From Neglectibacter timonensis (lineage in GTDB: Bacteria > Bacillota > Clostridia > Oscillospirales > Acutalibacteraceae): a DNA stretch of 64,000 nucleotides. Shown here one piece after another: positions 16,701-24,231 of this stretch. Within the stretch, counting starts at the first letter, position 1, and each line of letters opens with the position of its first letter. A program made the position numbers and the translations under genes. The stretch spans positions 932,814-996,813 of the forward strand of contig NZ_LT160640.1 in NCBI RefSeq assembly GCF_900048895.1, written 5' to 3'. The notes below the pieces were generated by a model. The model was not told the DNA's origin. It searched no databases and worked only from the letters and a program-made list of their open reading frames with translations.

Positions 16701-17508
16701 TGGCAATACCGTTCTTGGTCAGGTCGGCCATTGCCGCGCAGGTGTCGTCAATCCCAACATTGAACGCCTTTGCCGTGGGGATCACCCGGCCCAGGTTGCT
16801 GGCCAGCTGGTCTACCGTGGTCTTGCCGACATTCTGCGTCGTGATCAATTTATCCGAAACGCTCACAGCCTGGTCCGCGCTCATCTCATAGGCGTTCAGG
16901 GCGGAGGTGACAACGTCCACGGCTTTTTCCGTGGAGGTAAAACCGCCTTTCGCCAGCTTTACCATATCTCCGGTGAAGGCAATGGCGTTTCCGCTGTCCA
17001 CACCGGCCGATAGAGACTGATACAGGGCTTCGTTGAGGTCTGTGACCGCCACGCCCGTTTCCCTGGATGTCTTGGTAATACCGGATTTCAGCTTATCGTA
17101 GGAAAGCACTGTTTCGTCGGCAATCGTGGAAACCTTGGCATAGCTGGTTTCTGCATCCATGTAGAGCTTGGTGGCGGCAGTCGCCGCCGCTGTCAGCGGG
17201 ACGGCAAGCTTCGCCGTCAATTTTGACCCCAGGCCATCCAGCTTCCCGCCGAAGTTCTGGAGGGAATCCCCCATCCCCCGCAGTTTTCCCGAGGAGGCGT
17301 CCGCTGCCGTCCCAATCCCCAGCACATGGGAGGCGGCGGTTTTGGCAGGGGAGGAAAGGCCGCGCAGCCCGTCTCCCGCCCGGTCCGTGGCGGAGACGAC
17401 GGAGGTTTTCATCCGGTCGGCGCTTTTGCCGACCTTTTCCACAGGATCGTCCCGCACCTCGAAGGAAATCTCTACTACGTCCTGGCGTATTACATTCTTC
17501 CCCGCCAC
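13780..17508 (-). CDS. Tail tape measure protein (TP901-type)
   Basis: A 1242-residue protein; the GTG at 17508 has AGAGGGG upstream and lies one base after the stop of the frameshifted chaperone. The TP901-like core is present at about residues 110-330 (KLYMDAETSYAKVSTIADET, then GVAVTDLNEALYQSLSAG, then VIPTAKAFNVGIDDTCAAMA). A hydrophobic Gly/Ala/Leu stretch at about 430-510 could insert into the membrane during injection. Long helical segments follow. Length sets the tail length, predicting a tail of medium size. It is the longest gene in the window, as expected. Confidence 0.9.
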   Translation of the reverse strand: MAGKNVIRQDVVEISFEVRDDPVEKVGKSADRMKTSVVSATDRAGDGLRGLSSPAKTAASHVLGIGTAADASSGKLRGMGDSLQNFGGKLDGLGSKLTAKLAVPLTAAATAATKLYMDAETSYAKVSTIADETVLSYDKLKSGITKTSRETGVAVTDLNEALYQSLSAGVDSGNAIAFTGDMVKLAKGGFTSTEKAVDVVTSALNAYEMSADQAVSVSDKLITTQNVGKTTVDQLASNLGRVIPTAKAFNVGIDDTCAAMADLTKNGIATAESTTYFNSMLNELGASGTKADKALREMTGLGFTELLNEGKSMTEVLDLLKTNAEESGKKLSDMFGSQEAGKAALTIMKDGGAEYNSILEQMKNSAGSTQTAFEKMDSDPAARMQKELNKLKLAGIDAGEKLLPLVTKLVEFIGNAAEKFSGLSDKQQGDLLGLGGILAASGPALKVIGGVTKGIGGIAKSLGSGKGVLGILGKLPVQLKLVGAAAAVTGIALKAMREKAAADSLKEHFGDVRLSMEECEDVARRLTTNGWTMKLGAVVEAKAELDQIYSDLETAIQEIEKTGWKVGIGLELTEEETGSFRENMETFIEESLHLLQQSQFTATLAIDATLTPGSAASDNLKSFTKKFQEETGAEMTRLGDELAQLTNDALSDNILSAEEFAVIEEKRKELQAYTDKLAEVEIHGRLAKIQLDAPREGLDAESFAEVSRLTTEALQENLDHADTSLTMTLGQLWLEYPDGGAEYDRMLQSILTDDAKNRGSYVLDSLRVDLGTLQTNFEEPLNQFSKALDEGMNGRMQELLQNPENLQNLLAGGIPDLVTEAFASMDWGDSGAIDKMIESMRPKLSMLEEIAQTFYRAGQIPPQNITKGLEEGYRLEAASGKLSGEHMWGLMASEIAGNMAYRGSISAAVRETGEMIPMELANALASNYGLIYNSAAGQFLQINEAAVAGEAQVKTMLSQLGTDAAGSLVQSLMEQEPAVRVQAMLLFSQLQSVSDEQKPAIAATLNNLGVELSQSLLDEMGLAINNDGQLAYIANGKIGDVVKSMDAKSAASTLTAPKMGEIANSQTVANNALDIMQGIFNENPITAHVEVVRTETVYESVANGAKAGAIGENAAGGVVRQKQLSWLAEDQYPETVISWDPGRRTRSLGLLRTTARALGVTDLPDRSRPLPKPEISYRPSAVSGSSRSYVDNSQYAPQFIANFGSGTATDREMEKKVRAWVLGALDDYTARESRRNPAVLEV

Positions 17509-17509
17509 A

Positions 17510-17673
17510 TTATCCCCTCTTCCTGGCTTCGTTCTGAATCTGGATATAATAATCCAGCGCCGCGTTGGCTTCGCCAACCTCCTCCGGCGTCATCTGGTTC
17601 CAAACCGTGTTGTAACTGAGGCCTCCGTCAAAAATCAGCCTCCACATGGGCCAGTTTTCACTTGCCCTGTTTT
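17510..17673 (-). CDS. Frameshifted C-terminal extension of the tail assembly chaperone
   Basis: This frame, +1 (equivalently -2) relative to the chaperone gene at 17658-17966, continues from a run of five A (17674-17670) to a TAA at 17510-17512. It encodes about 53 residues ending YYIQIQNEARKRG, with WNQMTPEEVGEANAALDYY in the middle, a sequence typical of the second half of tail chaperones. A free start at the ATG at 17647 (45 residues) lacks a clear ribosome binding site. A two-base backward slip of the AAA-decoding tRNA on the A run would keep pairing and give the fusion. The frameshift itself is inferred. Confidence 0.55.
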
Positions 17674-17966
17674 TCAGCGTCTGCGTCTCCGGATTCTCCG
17701 CGAAACTTGCCGTTCGCTACCCCCAGCCCCCAGGTAACGACCTCGTTGAGCGTCTTCATATCCGGAAAAACATCGTCGTCCGCCGTAAGATGGGGCGGGT
17801 CCACAATGACATTTTCAAAAATATAGGCAGCCAGCTTTTCGTTGCTGGTCACGCCCGTACCGTCCATATTAATGGAGTCCTGCATTTTCAAAGCGGCGGA
17901 AAGGCCGTTGAATTGGGCGGTAAACAAAGTCCCGTTGAATTTTCTTTTGACCTGATAGGGTTTCAA
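17658..17966 (-). CDS. Tail assembly chaperone, short form (XkdN-like)
   Basis: A 102-residue protein from a TTG start 8 bases after AGGAGG; the nearby ATG is in a different frame. It follows the tube gene and precedes the tape measure gene, the fixed place of the tail chaperone. The terminal part is acidic (GESGDADAEKQGK) and ends at 17658, just after the A-rich slip site. The short and frameshifted forms together coat the tape measure protein during assembly. Confidence 0.7.
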   Translation of the reverse strand: MKPYQVKRKFNGTLFTAQFNGLSAALKMQDSINMDGTGVTSNEKLAAYIFENVIVDPPHLTADDDVFPDMKTLNEVVTWGLGVANGKFRGESGDADAEKQGK

Positions 17967-17985
17967 GTTTCATTCCTCCTAAATT

Positions 17986-18018
17986 AAAAAAAGGGCCGCA
18001 CGCTTTGCAGCGCACGGC
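17986..18018 (-). terminator. Terminator between tube and chaperone genes
   Basis: On the minus strand a 10-bp stem (GCCGTGCGCT with AGCGTGCGGC, two GU pairs, GCAA loop) is followed by CC and seven T. It would lower transcription of chaperone and tape measure genes relative to sheath and tube, matching the copy numbers needed. Confidence 0.75.
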
Positions 18019-18033
18019 TTTCCCATACTTTTC

Positions 18034-18429
18034 CTACGCGGGCTCTACCACGTAATCAAACACCTTAAACTGGAGCTCCCGGTCCTCTGCCTTGGCGCCG
18101 TTCTTCACATCCGGCACCTTGAGAATGCGCGCCTTGGTGCCTCCGAACCTCTCTCCCAGGCTCTTATTGGTTGCCCATACCGGCACCACTCTGCGGTTGC
18201 GGGCCAACTCCAGCAGGAAATTGTACTGCGGGCAGGTAGCCTGCACCGTAGCCGTCACCGTGCCCAGATCGTTGTTCCTCTCGTTGATGATCACGTCGCC
18301 CTGGGCGCCCACAACGGCCTCAAAGTCGTCCTCATCCTTCGAGCCGCTCACCATGCTTTCTCCAAATCCGGTGATGATTACATCGTCCACCGTAAAGGTG
18401 CATTCCTTTGCGTTGTACTGTTTTGTCAT
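18034..18429 (-). CDS. Tail tube protein (XkdM-like)
   Basis: A 131-residue protein that follows the sheath gene. The pattern KECTFTVDDVIITGFGESM, then EAVVGAQGDVIINERNNDLG, then TVTATVQATCPQYNFLLEL is characteristic of short tube proteins of PBSX-type phages (DUF3277/XkdM-like). It forms the inner tube through which DNA passes. Confidence 0.8.
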   Translation of the reverse strand: MTKQYNAKECTFTVDDVIITGFGESMVSGSKDEDDFEAVVGAQGDVIINERNNDLGTVTATVQATCPQYNFLLELARNRRVVPVWATNKSLGERFGGTKARILKVPDVKNGAKAEDRELQFKVFDYVVEPA

Positions 18430-18447
18430 CCTGTCTTCCCCCTTCCC

Positions 18448-19557
18448 TTAAACAATGATGCTGCCCTTGACCTTAGCTGTGTGAATAGCGCCCAGCAGGG
18501 AAAAGCTGAACCTTCCCAGCGTGTAGCGCCGGGCCTGCCTGTCAGCCGCGCTGGTCTCGCTGCGCCTGCCATAGTTTACGCTGTAGGCGGGTTTTCCGCT
18601 GTCATCGGTGTCGATAATCAGGTTCCCGTCGCCGTAGCATTCTTTCATGACGGTCACACAGACGTTTTCCAGCTGGGTGATCCCGCTGTCCGTATAGGCC
18701 ACCTTGTCGTTCTGGTTGAATACCTTCTGGCTCCCGTACTGAATGCGGTAGATCACATAGTCCTTGCTGTCGATAATGTCGATGTACTCGCCGCCCAGGG
18801 TCTTGCCCTCCGTGGTCACATTGTCCCCGGCCTTGGTCACAAAACAAAGGCAGCCCGCGTCATGGGCCGTCTTGATCTGCGTATCGTCCAGGGCTTCCGG
18901 TTCCAGCTCCTTTAAAATTTGATTTTTGCAGGTGTAGGTGCCGGGGTCCTTCTGGGCGATAGCCCCTACCAGGGCCGCAGCGGCATAAGCGTTTGTCCCA
19001 TGCTTAAAGCAGACCGTGCGGTCCCTGGGCGCGGTTTTACCCGCCTCCAATTCCACCGTTTTTCCCGGCGCTTCAGACAGGTCCTTCACCGTGGCAAAGT
19101 ACATGCGGTCCGTCTTTTCCACCGCGTCGGAAATCTCCTTGATTGTGCTGTCCGCTTCAGTCCCCGCCGTGGGCACTACCAGCTGCCGCCAATCCTTCCC
19201 CAACAGGGAGAAAACCTTCACCGCACTTTTTTCCTTCGCGCCGCATACCGCAATCTTGAACCGCTCCGTACTCTGGGCATACATCAGCTTTGCCGCATCA
19301 TGGACAGGCGTCCCCGCGGGGAACACCGCGGCCACCTCGTCCGCGTCCAGGCATTCGGTATAGGGGATCTCTTTCTCCTGACCGCCCACCAGGATCAGAG
19401 GGATCCCAAAACCGGACTTACCCACCGATTTGGAAAGGGAAAGCTCCACGTCCACATCATAGGAAGCGAGGTTCCCGGTATCGGTATCCGCGCCGCCCAC
19501 AACAGTATCCCCCGCCGCCGTTTCCCCGGCCAGCAGGGCCCTTGTTTTTTCTGCCAT
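18448..19557 (-). CDS. Tail sheath protein (XkdK-like)
   Basis: A 369-residue protein started at the ATG at 19557, 10 bases after AGGAG. It lies immediately before the tube gene. The C-terminal domain (SKDYVIYRIQYGSQKVFNQN, then GITQLENVCVTVMKECYGDG) matches contractile sheath proteins. The Gly-rich middle (FGIPLILVGGQEKEIPYTEC) is the start of the sheath core. It is somewhat short for a sheath, similar to those of clostridial phages. Confidence 0.8.
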   Translation of the reverse strand: MAEKTRALLAGETAAGDTVVGGADTDTGNLASYDVDVELSLSKSVGKSGFGIPLILVGGQEKEIPYTECLDADEVAAVFPAGTPVHDAAKLMYAQSTERFKIAVCGAKEKSAVKVFSLLGKDWRQLVVPTAGTEADSTIKEISDAVEKTDRMYFATVKDLSEAPGKTVELEAGKTAPRDRTVCFKHGTNAYAAAALVGAIAQKDPGTYTCKNQILKELEPEALDDTQIKTAHDAGCLCFVTKAGDNVTTEGKTLGGEYIDIIDSKDYVIYRIQYGSQKVFNQNDKVAYTDSGITQLENVCVTVMKECYGDGNLIIDTDDSGKPAYSVNYGRRSETSAADRQARRYTLGRFSFSLLGAIHTAKVKGSIIV

Positions 19558-19564
19558 ATCTCTA

Positions 19565-20047
19565 TCACTCCTTGTTAAATTCAATGGTTTCAATGGCCCC
19601 CGCCACATCGAACACAGTTTCCTTTGAAGTGTGCCGGAGCAGGAAGGTCACATCGAAGCCCTCCCGGTATTCGTATTGGATGGAAAGAAGATTGTCCCGG
19701 TTCCCGATATTTCCCAGGCCTTGTACGACGATCCCCCGCTCTGCCAAGTACAGGTTCCCGGACTCTGTGGAAAGCCACTCGTAAGCGTCCAAAGCTATCT
19801 GTGCAGCTTGAAAGGGATCTTCGGACTGAACCGTGAAGCTCCATATCTGCGCCAGGTCTTTGAACTCTCTGCCGTCACGGTCCCTGGCCCAGCCTTTCCC
19901 ATCGGAAACCACCGGCGTTGTCACGGTAAAGGACACATAAGGATAAGAAGGGGATGGCCCCGTCTGGTTGGAGGCGATCACCTCACAGCCCAGAGCCCTT
20001 TTCATCCCCTCCGCGATATCCGTCTGTACTTTCTTCTGATTCTCCAA
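19565..20047 (-). CDS. Neck/tail terminator protein (LIC_12616-like)
   Basis: A 160-residue protein from a TTG start. The start is chosen because the whole N-terminus, up to IASNQTGPSPSYPYVSFTVT, matches the usual pattern of phage neck terminators. The alternative ATG at 20005 would cut into that domain. It overlaps the preceding gene by 65 bases, which is long but not rare in this operon. It caps the tail at the neck and stops tube growth. Confidence 0.7.
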   Translation of the reverse strand: MENQKKVQTDIAEGMKRALGCEVIASNQTGPSPSYPYVSFTVTTPVVSDGKGWARDRDGREFKDLAQIWSFTVQSEDPFQAAQIALDAYEWLSTESGNLYLAERGIVVQGLGNIGNRDNLLSIQYEYREGFDVTFLLRHTSKETVFDVAGAIETIEFNKE

Positions 20048-20402
20048 ATTTGCTCACCCACTTCAAAACGTACACGCACACGTCCGCATATTCCGTCCAA
20101 TCGGCATCCTGGACCGGCTCATACAGGTTTCCCCGGTATTGCACCTTTGCCCCCTCCAGCGCGTCCGGCAAAGGCGCCGGCACATAGAGCTGACAGTCCC
20201 TTTCCGTATAGGTCCCGCCGGAATCCTGGATACGCTTCTGGGACATGGGAACGACGGCCCCTGTTCTTGTTTCCGGCTCCGGCTTCTCCAAAGCCCGCCA
20301 GTAGCCGCCCACATATTCGCCTCCGGAAGACGGCCGCAAAAGCTCAAATTCACAGGAGTATTTCCGCAGCAGGCGGGTAAAATTGAAAAGTTTCGGCATC
20401 AT
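19983..20402 (-). CDS. Neck protein, unknown family
   Basis: A 139-residue protein in the head-tail joining cluster (connector, completion protein, this gene, terminator). It contains RGNLYEPVQDADWTEYADVC near its C-terminus, a pattern common in small neck proteins, but I cannot name a family. The start has two ATG codons in a row. Confidence 0.5.
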   Translation of the reverse strand: MMPKLFNFTRLLRKYSCEFELLRPSSGGEYVGGYWRALEKPEPETRTGAVVPMSQKRIQDSGGTYTERDCQLYVPAPLPDALEGAKVQYRGNLYEPVQDADWTEYADVCVYVLKWVSKFGESEESTDGYRGGDEKGSGL

Positions 20403-20947
20403 TCCACCTCGTAGCTGATACTTTCGATCAACCCGCCCGTGTCCACCAGAGGATTGGAGCCGCCCTTGCGTTCCCGGGTCATGGAAGCGTTTGGCGGATT
20501 GGACAGATCGCGTGCATACTTTTTGATCTTACCGGCAAGCTCCAGGCCAACCCCCTGCAAAAACTTGTCCATTGAAATCCCTCCCGCCAGGGCAGCGCTT
20601 AAATTGCCGTCGTACTTCTCCAATACATCCTCTGCATATTCGTCGAATCCGGCCCGAAGAAAGGAACGTTCGGGAATCACGATTTCCGTGGTGCCTTTTT
20701 TCAGGGGGAATCCATTCCTGGCAAACCAGGCCCGCATTTTCGGCGTCACCTTAATCCGGCAGCCGTATTCATGGATTCCGGCGAGCCAAGCGTTTTCCCC
20801 GGTACTCCCCACAGTCACCTTCCGCCCCTGCAAATCCTTTACCGCAGCCTGCATGTCTGGAAATTTGTTCTTTGCCGTGGTCCACTTTACCGCCAATCGC
20901 TCCACCGCCTCTTTGCCGGGATTACCCTGCCCTCCGGTTTCAGCCAC
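20399..20947 (-). CDS. Head-tail completion / gp10-like neck protein
   Basis: A 182-residue protein with the pattern VGSTGENAWLAGIHEYGCRI, then PERSFLRAGFDE, then NPLVDTGGLIESI, typical of HK97 gp10-like or virion morphogenesis proteins at the neck. The GTG start at 20947 gives a 61-base overlap with the upstream gene; a GTG at 20905 would give a 168-residue product and a shorter overlap and may be the real start. Confidence 0.65.
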   Translation of the reverse strand: MAETGGQGNPGKEAVERLAVKWTTAKNKFPDMQAAVKDLQGRKVTVGSTGENAWLAGIHEYGCRIKVTPKMRAWFARNGFPLKKGTTEIVIPERSFLRAGFDEYAEDVLEKYDGNLSAALAGGISMDKFLQGVGLELAGKIKKYARDLSNPPNASMTRERKGGSNPLVDTGGLIESISYEVE

Positions 20948-21231
20948 GGGCTCAACAGGGCTTTGGCATAGGAACGCAGGAGCAAGCCTTTGTTGGCGCT
21001 GTCCATCGTTTGGGACATTCCTCCCAGGCTTTCAGACGTGACCCCGGCCGTGGAGGCCATCAGGTCGATATACTTCAGAACGAACAGCTTCACGGCGTTG
21101 GGCAGCTCCTTTTCCTTGGAAAGCGTGGTATGCTCCCAAACCCATTCCAAAGCCGCGTCCGCCATCAATCCCGTTTCCGGGCTGTCGTCCGGCAGCGGAA
21201 TCTCCAGCCGCGCCCAATCCTCGGCGTTCAT
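20887..21231 (-). CDS. Head-tail connector protein (gp6-like)
   Basis: A 114-residue helical protein. The size, a central helix (PNAVKLFVLKYIDLMASTAG) and the place after the capsid gene match head-tail adaptor proteins that bind the portal. Overlaps its upstream neighbour by 4 bases. Confidence 0.6.
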   Translation of the reverse strand: MNAEDWARLEIPLPDDSPETGLMADAALEWVWEHTTLSKEKELPNAVKLFVLKYIDLMASTAGVTSESLGGMSQTMDSANKGLLLRSYAKALLSPWLKPEGRVIPAKRRWSDWR

Positions 21232-21437
21232 TCCGCCAGCACGCCGGAGGCGCGCAGCGAGGCAAGCAGAGCATTGAGCGTCGCGGCAAGAGCCGCGGCG
21301 TCCGCATCCTGCGCCACGTCCGCAACCGCCGCGCCGGGAGCCGTATATGCCTCAGCGATCCCCTGCTCCATATGGTTCAGGTGTTCCGCGTCCAGGGGCG
21401 TTTCATGGTCTGCCCAGGTCTGTTTGGTATAAGGCAT
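21228..21437 (-). CDS. Small head-fibre-like protein
   Basis: A 69-residue protein with AAGGAGG upstream. It begins MPYTKQTWADHETPLDAEHL and continues NHMEQGIAEAY, a trimerising N-terminal module that also occurs at the base of many phage head and tail fibres, followed by an Ala-rich helix. The receptor part of a normal fibre is missing. It may be a minimal head decoration or stabiliser. Confidence 0.5.
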   Translation of the reverse strand: MPYTKQTWADHETPLDAEHLNHMEQGIAEAYTAPGAAVADVAQDADAAALAATLNALLASLRASGVLAE

Positions 21438-21450
21438 TTGTCACCCCTCC

Positions 21451-22488
21451 TTATGCGATGGTGATAGTCGCGGTCACAAGCCCGTTGGGATTCGGGATGA
21501 CCGGGATAAACACGCCGCTGGCCTTGGTCCAAACCGCCACCGGGTCCGGCGTCGCCCAACGGGTCAGGGTGATAAACTGCTTTGCCGACTTCTCCGTATA
21601 GGGACCGGCTTCCTCTTCCTCGGGCGTTACGCCCCACAGGCCCGCGCCCAGGGCGCCGCTGTTTCCAGGCTCAAACAGGCTCATGGCGTTCTCTGCAAAG
21701 AAACGGCTGGTCTTTTTCTTGCCCGTTTTCTGAGAATCCTCGTAGGTCACATAGCGCTGGTCATCCACCGTAAGCGTCAAGCCGCCGAACATATCGGAAA
21801 GCAAAGCATTGAGCTGCGCAGCGGATGTGAACACGCCCACCCCTGTGGAGCCGTGAATGGCTTTCTGGATGGCTTCGTTCTTCTGCATCAGGCGCAAAAT
21901 CTTGGTGGAGGTCACGCCCTTGGTCAGCGCATGGCCGTTTTCCGCTCCAATATCCACCCACTTCTGAATATCTCCCAGAATGTCCGCCGTGGGTTCTTTC
22001 CAGTTTGCCGTCACCTTATTCCCGGCGGGTACGCCGTAATCCATCTGGATCTTCACGCCGTTTTCCGCAATGGTCACCTTGCCGGTCTGCAGGGCTTCCA
22101 TCTTCATGGCTTCGGTGCGGGTCTTCACCGCTTCGGCCATATTCCCCATATCGTCCCACAGGGTATTGATCAGCGCGGTATCCTTCACCCCGTGATTCAA
22201 CAGCAGACGGGCCTTTTCGGAGAGATTGATCTTCTCTTTGATCAGAAGCTTTTCCACCGTTACGCGGGTCAGGTCTTTTCTTGTGCCGATACGGGCCTCG
22301 GTATCAAAACCGTGGACCTCCGCCGCATAGGGTAAATTTGGTTCGTCCGCCAGCCGCATATATTCGGCCTCCAGGTGTTCGGTCTTCCGGTCCGGGAACA
22401 GGGCGTCCCCCATAAAGCTGCGCTGGATGGGATAATTCTGCGAGAACTCCAGCAAGTCCTTGTCAGAAATCAGTTCCAAAAGATTCAT
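21451..22488 (-). CDS. Major capsid protein (E-like)
   Basis: A 345-residue protein with strong AAGGAGG upstream. It follows scaffold and decoration genes, and its sequence (FPDRKTEHLEAEYMRLADE, then GTRKDLTRVTVEKLLIKEKI, and a C-terminal ITLTRWATPDPVAVWTKASG) is that of lambda E-like capsid proteins found in clostridial phages. It forms the icosahedral shell. Confidence 0.85.
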   Translation of the reverse strand: MNLLELISDKDLLEFSQNYPIQRSFMGDALFPDRKTEHLEAEYMRLADEPNLPYAAEVHGFDTEARIGTRKDLTRVTVEKLLIKEKINLSEKARLLLNHGVKDTALINTLWDDMGNMAEAVKTRTEAMKMEALQTGKVTIAENGVKIQMDYGVPAGNKVTANWKEPTADILGDIQKWVDIGAENGHALTKGVTSTKILRLMQKNEAIQKAIHGSTGVGVFTSAAQLNALLSDMFGGLTLTVDDQRYVTYEDSQKTGKKKTSRFFAENAMSLFEPGNSGALGAGLWGVTPEEEEAGPYTEKSAKQFITLTRWATPDPVAVWTKASGVFIPVIPNPNGLVTATITIA

Positions 22489-22503
22489 CTGTTATTTCCT
22501 CCT

Positions 22504-22878
22504 TTACTTCGTGGGTGTCTCGGGAACCGCAGGAACCCAATCGTCAAAATACAGTCCCTTCGCCAGAAGCGCCTCCTGGGCCTCCGCCGTAGGCTCGGCG
22601 GGAAGCTGCTTGCCCAGCAGATGGCCCGAGGTCACAATCGCGCCCACACGGTCCCCGTTGGTCACGTTGGCGTCCTCGAACAGCACCCCTTGCGCCGTGG
22701 CGTCATTGGCCGGGATGACAGTTCCCGCAGGAACGATCTTAAACTTCCCGTCCTGTTTCCCCAGGGAGGCGGGCACCTGTACGGTCTTTTTGATCAGCCC
22801 CACCTCACTCCCGATAAAATTGGGCCTTGCGGCGGTGCTTTCCGTATGGAAGTAACCGCCGGTCGCATACTCTGCCAT
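22504..22878 (-). CDS. Head decoration protein (gpD-like)
   Basis: A 124-residue protein from the ATG at 22878 (AAGGAGG upstream). The sequence runs KFKIVPAGTVIPANDATAQG, then LFEDANVTNGDRVGAIVTSG, the fold of lambda D-type capsid stabilisers. The position immediately upstream of the capsid gene in transcription fits. Confidence 0.75.
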   Translation of the reverse strand: MAEYATGGYFHTESTAARPNFIGSEVGLIKKTVQVPASLGKQDGKFKIVPAGTVIPANDATAQGVLFEDANVTNGDRVGAIVTSGHLLGKQLPAEPTAEAQEALLAKGLYFDDWVPAVPETPTK

Positions 22879-22891
22879 GTTGTTGTCCTCC

Positions 22892-23452
22892 TTACAGTTT
22901 GATTTTTTCCGCATACCGCTTTGCGGCGCGAATCCCTATGCCGGATTCCTCCAGCTCTGCCTCCGTCCCCTTGCCGGGGATTCTTCCCGCGGACTTAAAA
23001 GTGGCTTCCACCTTTGCGTCCACATATTTCTGCACCAACGCGCCAAACGCTTTCACCCGTGCGTCGATCTGTGCCTCGTCGTCGCCCAGCACGAAATCCA
23101 CCAGCTCCAAGGCGTTATCTCCGCCGTCGTCCAGTCCGGCTTTTTTGATGGCCTTGACTGCGTACATGCGGCTCCGCTCGTTCTGCAGCTCCGCCTCCCG
23201 CTGGGCCAGCTCCCTTTCCCTCTCGGTAAGGTCGGCCTGCTTTTTTTCGTCCTCGGTCATATGGGCCTTTTTCACGCTGTCCAACTCCCGGCGCACCTTT
23301 TTCAGCTCGGCTTCGGCCTCCTTCTTGGCTTCCGCCACCGCCTTGGAAATGCGCTCCGACACGTCTTCCTGCGTATCAGGTTCCGCGCTCAACGGCTCTG
23401 CGTTCCTCCCCGCGGCCTCTCCCGGCTGCATGGTTTCTGTCTCTTCCGCCAT
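22892..23452 (-). CDS. Capsid scaffold protein (DUF4355-like)
   Basis: A 186-residue protein from the ATG at 23452 (AAAGGAGG upstream). It is almost all charged coiled coil (VAEAKKEAEAELKKVRRELD, then LTERERELAQREAELQNERS), with a small C-terminal domain that would touch the capsid protein (GIGIRAAKRYAEKIKL). Typical of DUF4355 scaffolds located just before decoration and capsid genes. Confidence 0.8.
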   Translation of the reverse strand: MAEETETMQPGEAAGRNAEPLSAEPDTQEDVSERISKAVAEAKKEAEAELKKVRRELDSVKKAHMTEDEKKQADLTERERELAQREAELQNERSRMYAVKAIKKAGLDDGGDNALELVDFVLGDDEAQIDARVKAFGALVQKYVDAKVEATFKSAGRIPGKGTEAELEESGIGIRAAKRYAEKIKL

Positions 23453-23517
23453 CTCTTTTCCTCCTTTGGATCGTAAACCCGCGCCCTTCCGGCGCCCTGT
23501 TTCTGTCTTTGGGTATG

Positions 23518-23547
23518 AAAAAACCACCCCGGCAAACGCCGGGGCGG
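23518..23547 (-). terminator. Strong terminator before the scaffold gene
   Basis: On the minus strand CCGCCCCGGCG and a GC-rich complement (GCCGGGGTGG) form a stem of about 10 bp around GTTT, followed by TTTTTT. It separates the head-assembly genes (portal, minor head) from scaffold and capsid, implying a further promoter or read-through control for the abundant capsid genes. Confidence 0.7.
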
Positions 23548-23651
23548 TCTGTTCCTTATTTTCTGCGCTGATCGTGCCGGCCGGGCCGCAGCCCCGCCAA
23601 CCATCAGTATTTTAGTATCCTACAGCTCGACCTTTTTTGTATTGGAAGCCA

Positions 23652-23888
23652 TTACGAATAAACCAGTCCTTCCGGCGGCGTATGACCCGTCCGAAATCCT
23701 GGAAGAACCTCAATGCGGGAAATATGGCAGGCGTGTTTACAGTCTTCACACCAGATATCTCCGTAGCCAAGACGCTTCTCGGGCACCACCACGGAAAAGG
23801 AGCAATCCGTATGGCTGCCGCCGCAATGCGGGCATTTCCCCGGCGGGCCGCCGTGGGTAATCGCCTCCAAATTTTTCAGCCAGATCAT
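23652..23888 (-). CDS. Small zinc-ribbon protein
   Basis: A 78-residue protein with four metal-type cysteines (CPHCGG and CEDCKHAC) and two histidines in between, probably a single zinc ribbon. Typical of small phage proteins of unknown role between portal and scaffold genes. Start supported by GAAGGTGAAAGG upstream. Confidence 0.5.
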   Translation of the reverse strand: MIWLKNLEAITHGGPPGKCPHCGGSHTDCSFSVVVPEKRLGYGDIWCEDCKHACHISRIEVLPGFRTGHTPPEGLVYS

Positions 23889-23967
23889 CCTTTCACCTTC
23901 TTTTGGATTTCATTCCGCTTCTAGAGTAAACCATTGAAACCCTGCTGAATGAATCGTACTATATCCC

Positions 23968-24231
23968 CTAATGCGGCAGCTTTAAGCGGGCCTCGAAGTC
24001 ATAGTCATCACCGTTTTTCACGGCTTCTTCAGCCTGCCGCAGGGTTTCCCGAATGGTCTCCCAGGAATAATTCAATGCCTTTGCCCGCTCCACATAGCTT
24101 TGAGACCGTCTCGCCATTTCTTCCTCACAAAGCCTTTGCCAGGTGGCCTCCATGCGGTCCCTGTCCATATCCCCGTCGAACATCAGCTCATCATATTCAT
24201 ACGGTTTAGCCTTTTTTGTATTGGAATCCAT
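23968..24231 (-). CDS. Hypothetical protein
   Basis: An 87-residue acidic, helical protein overlapping the end of the minor head protein gene by 26 bases. No family recognised. It contains RSQSYVERAKALNYSWETIR and a second helix, so it may be a small helical bundle. Frame and overlap suggest it is real, but its ribosome binding site (AAAGG one base from ATG) is poor. Confidence 0.4.
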   Translation of the reverse strand: MDSNTKKAKPYEYDELMFDGDMDRDRMEATWQRLCEEEMARRSQSYVERAKALNYSWETIRETLRQAEEAVKNGDDYDFEARLKLPH

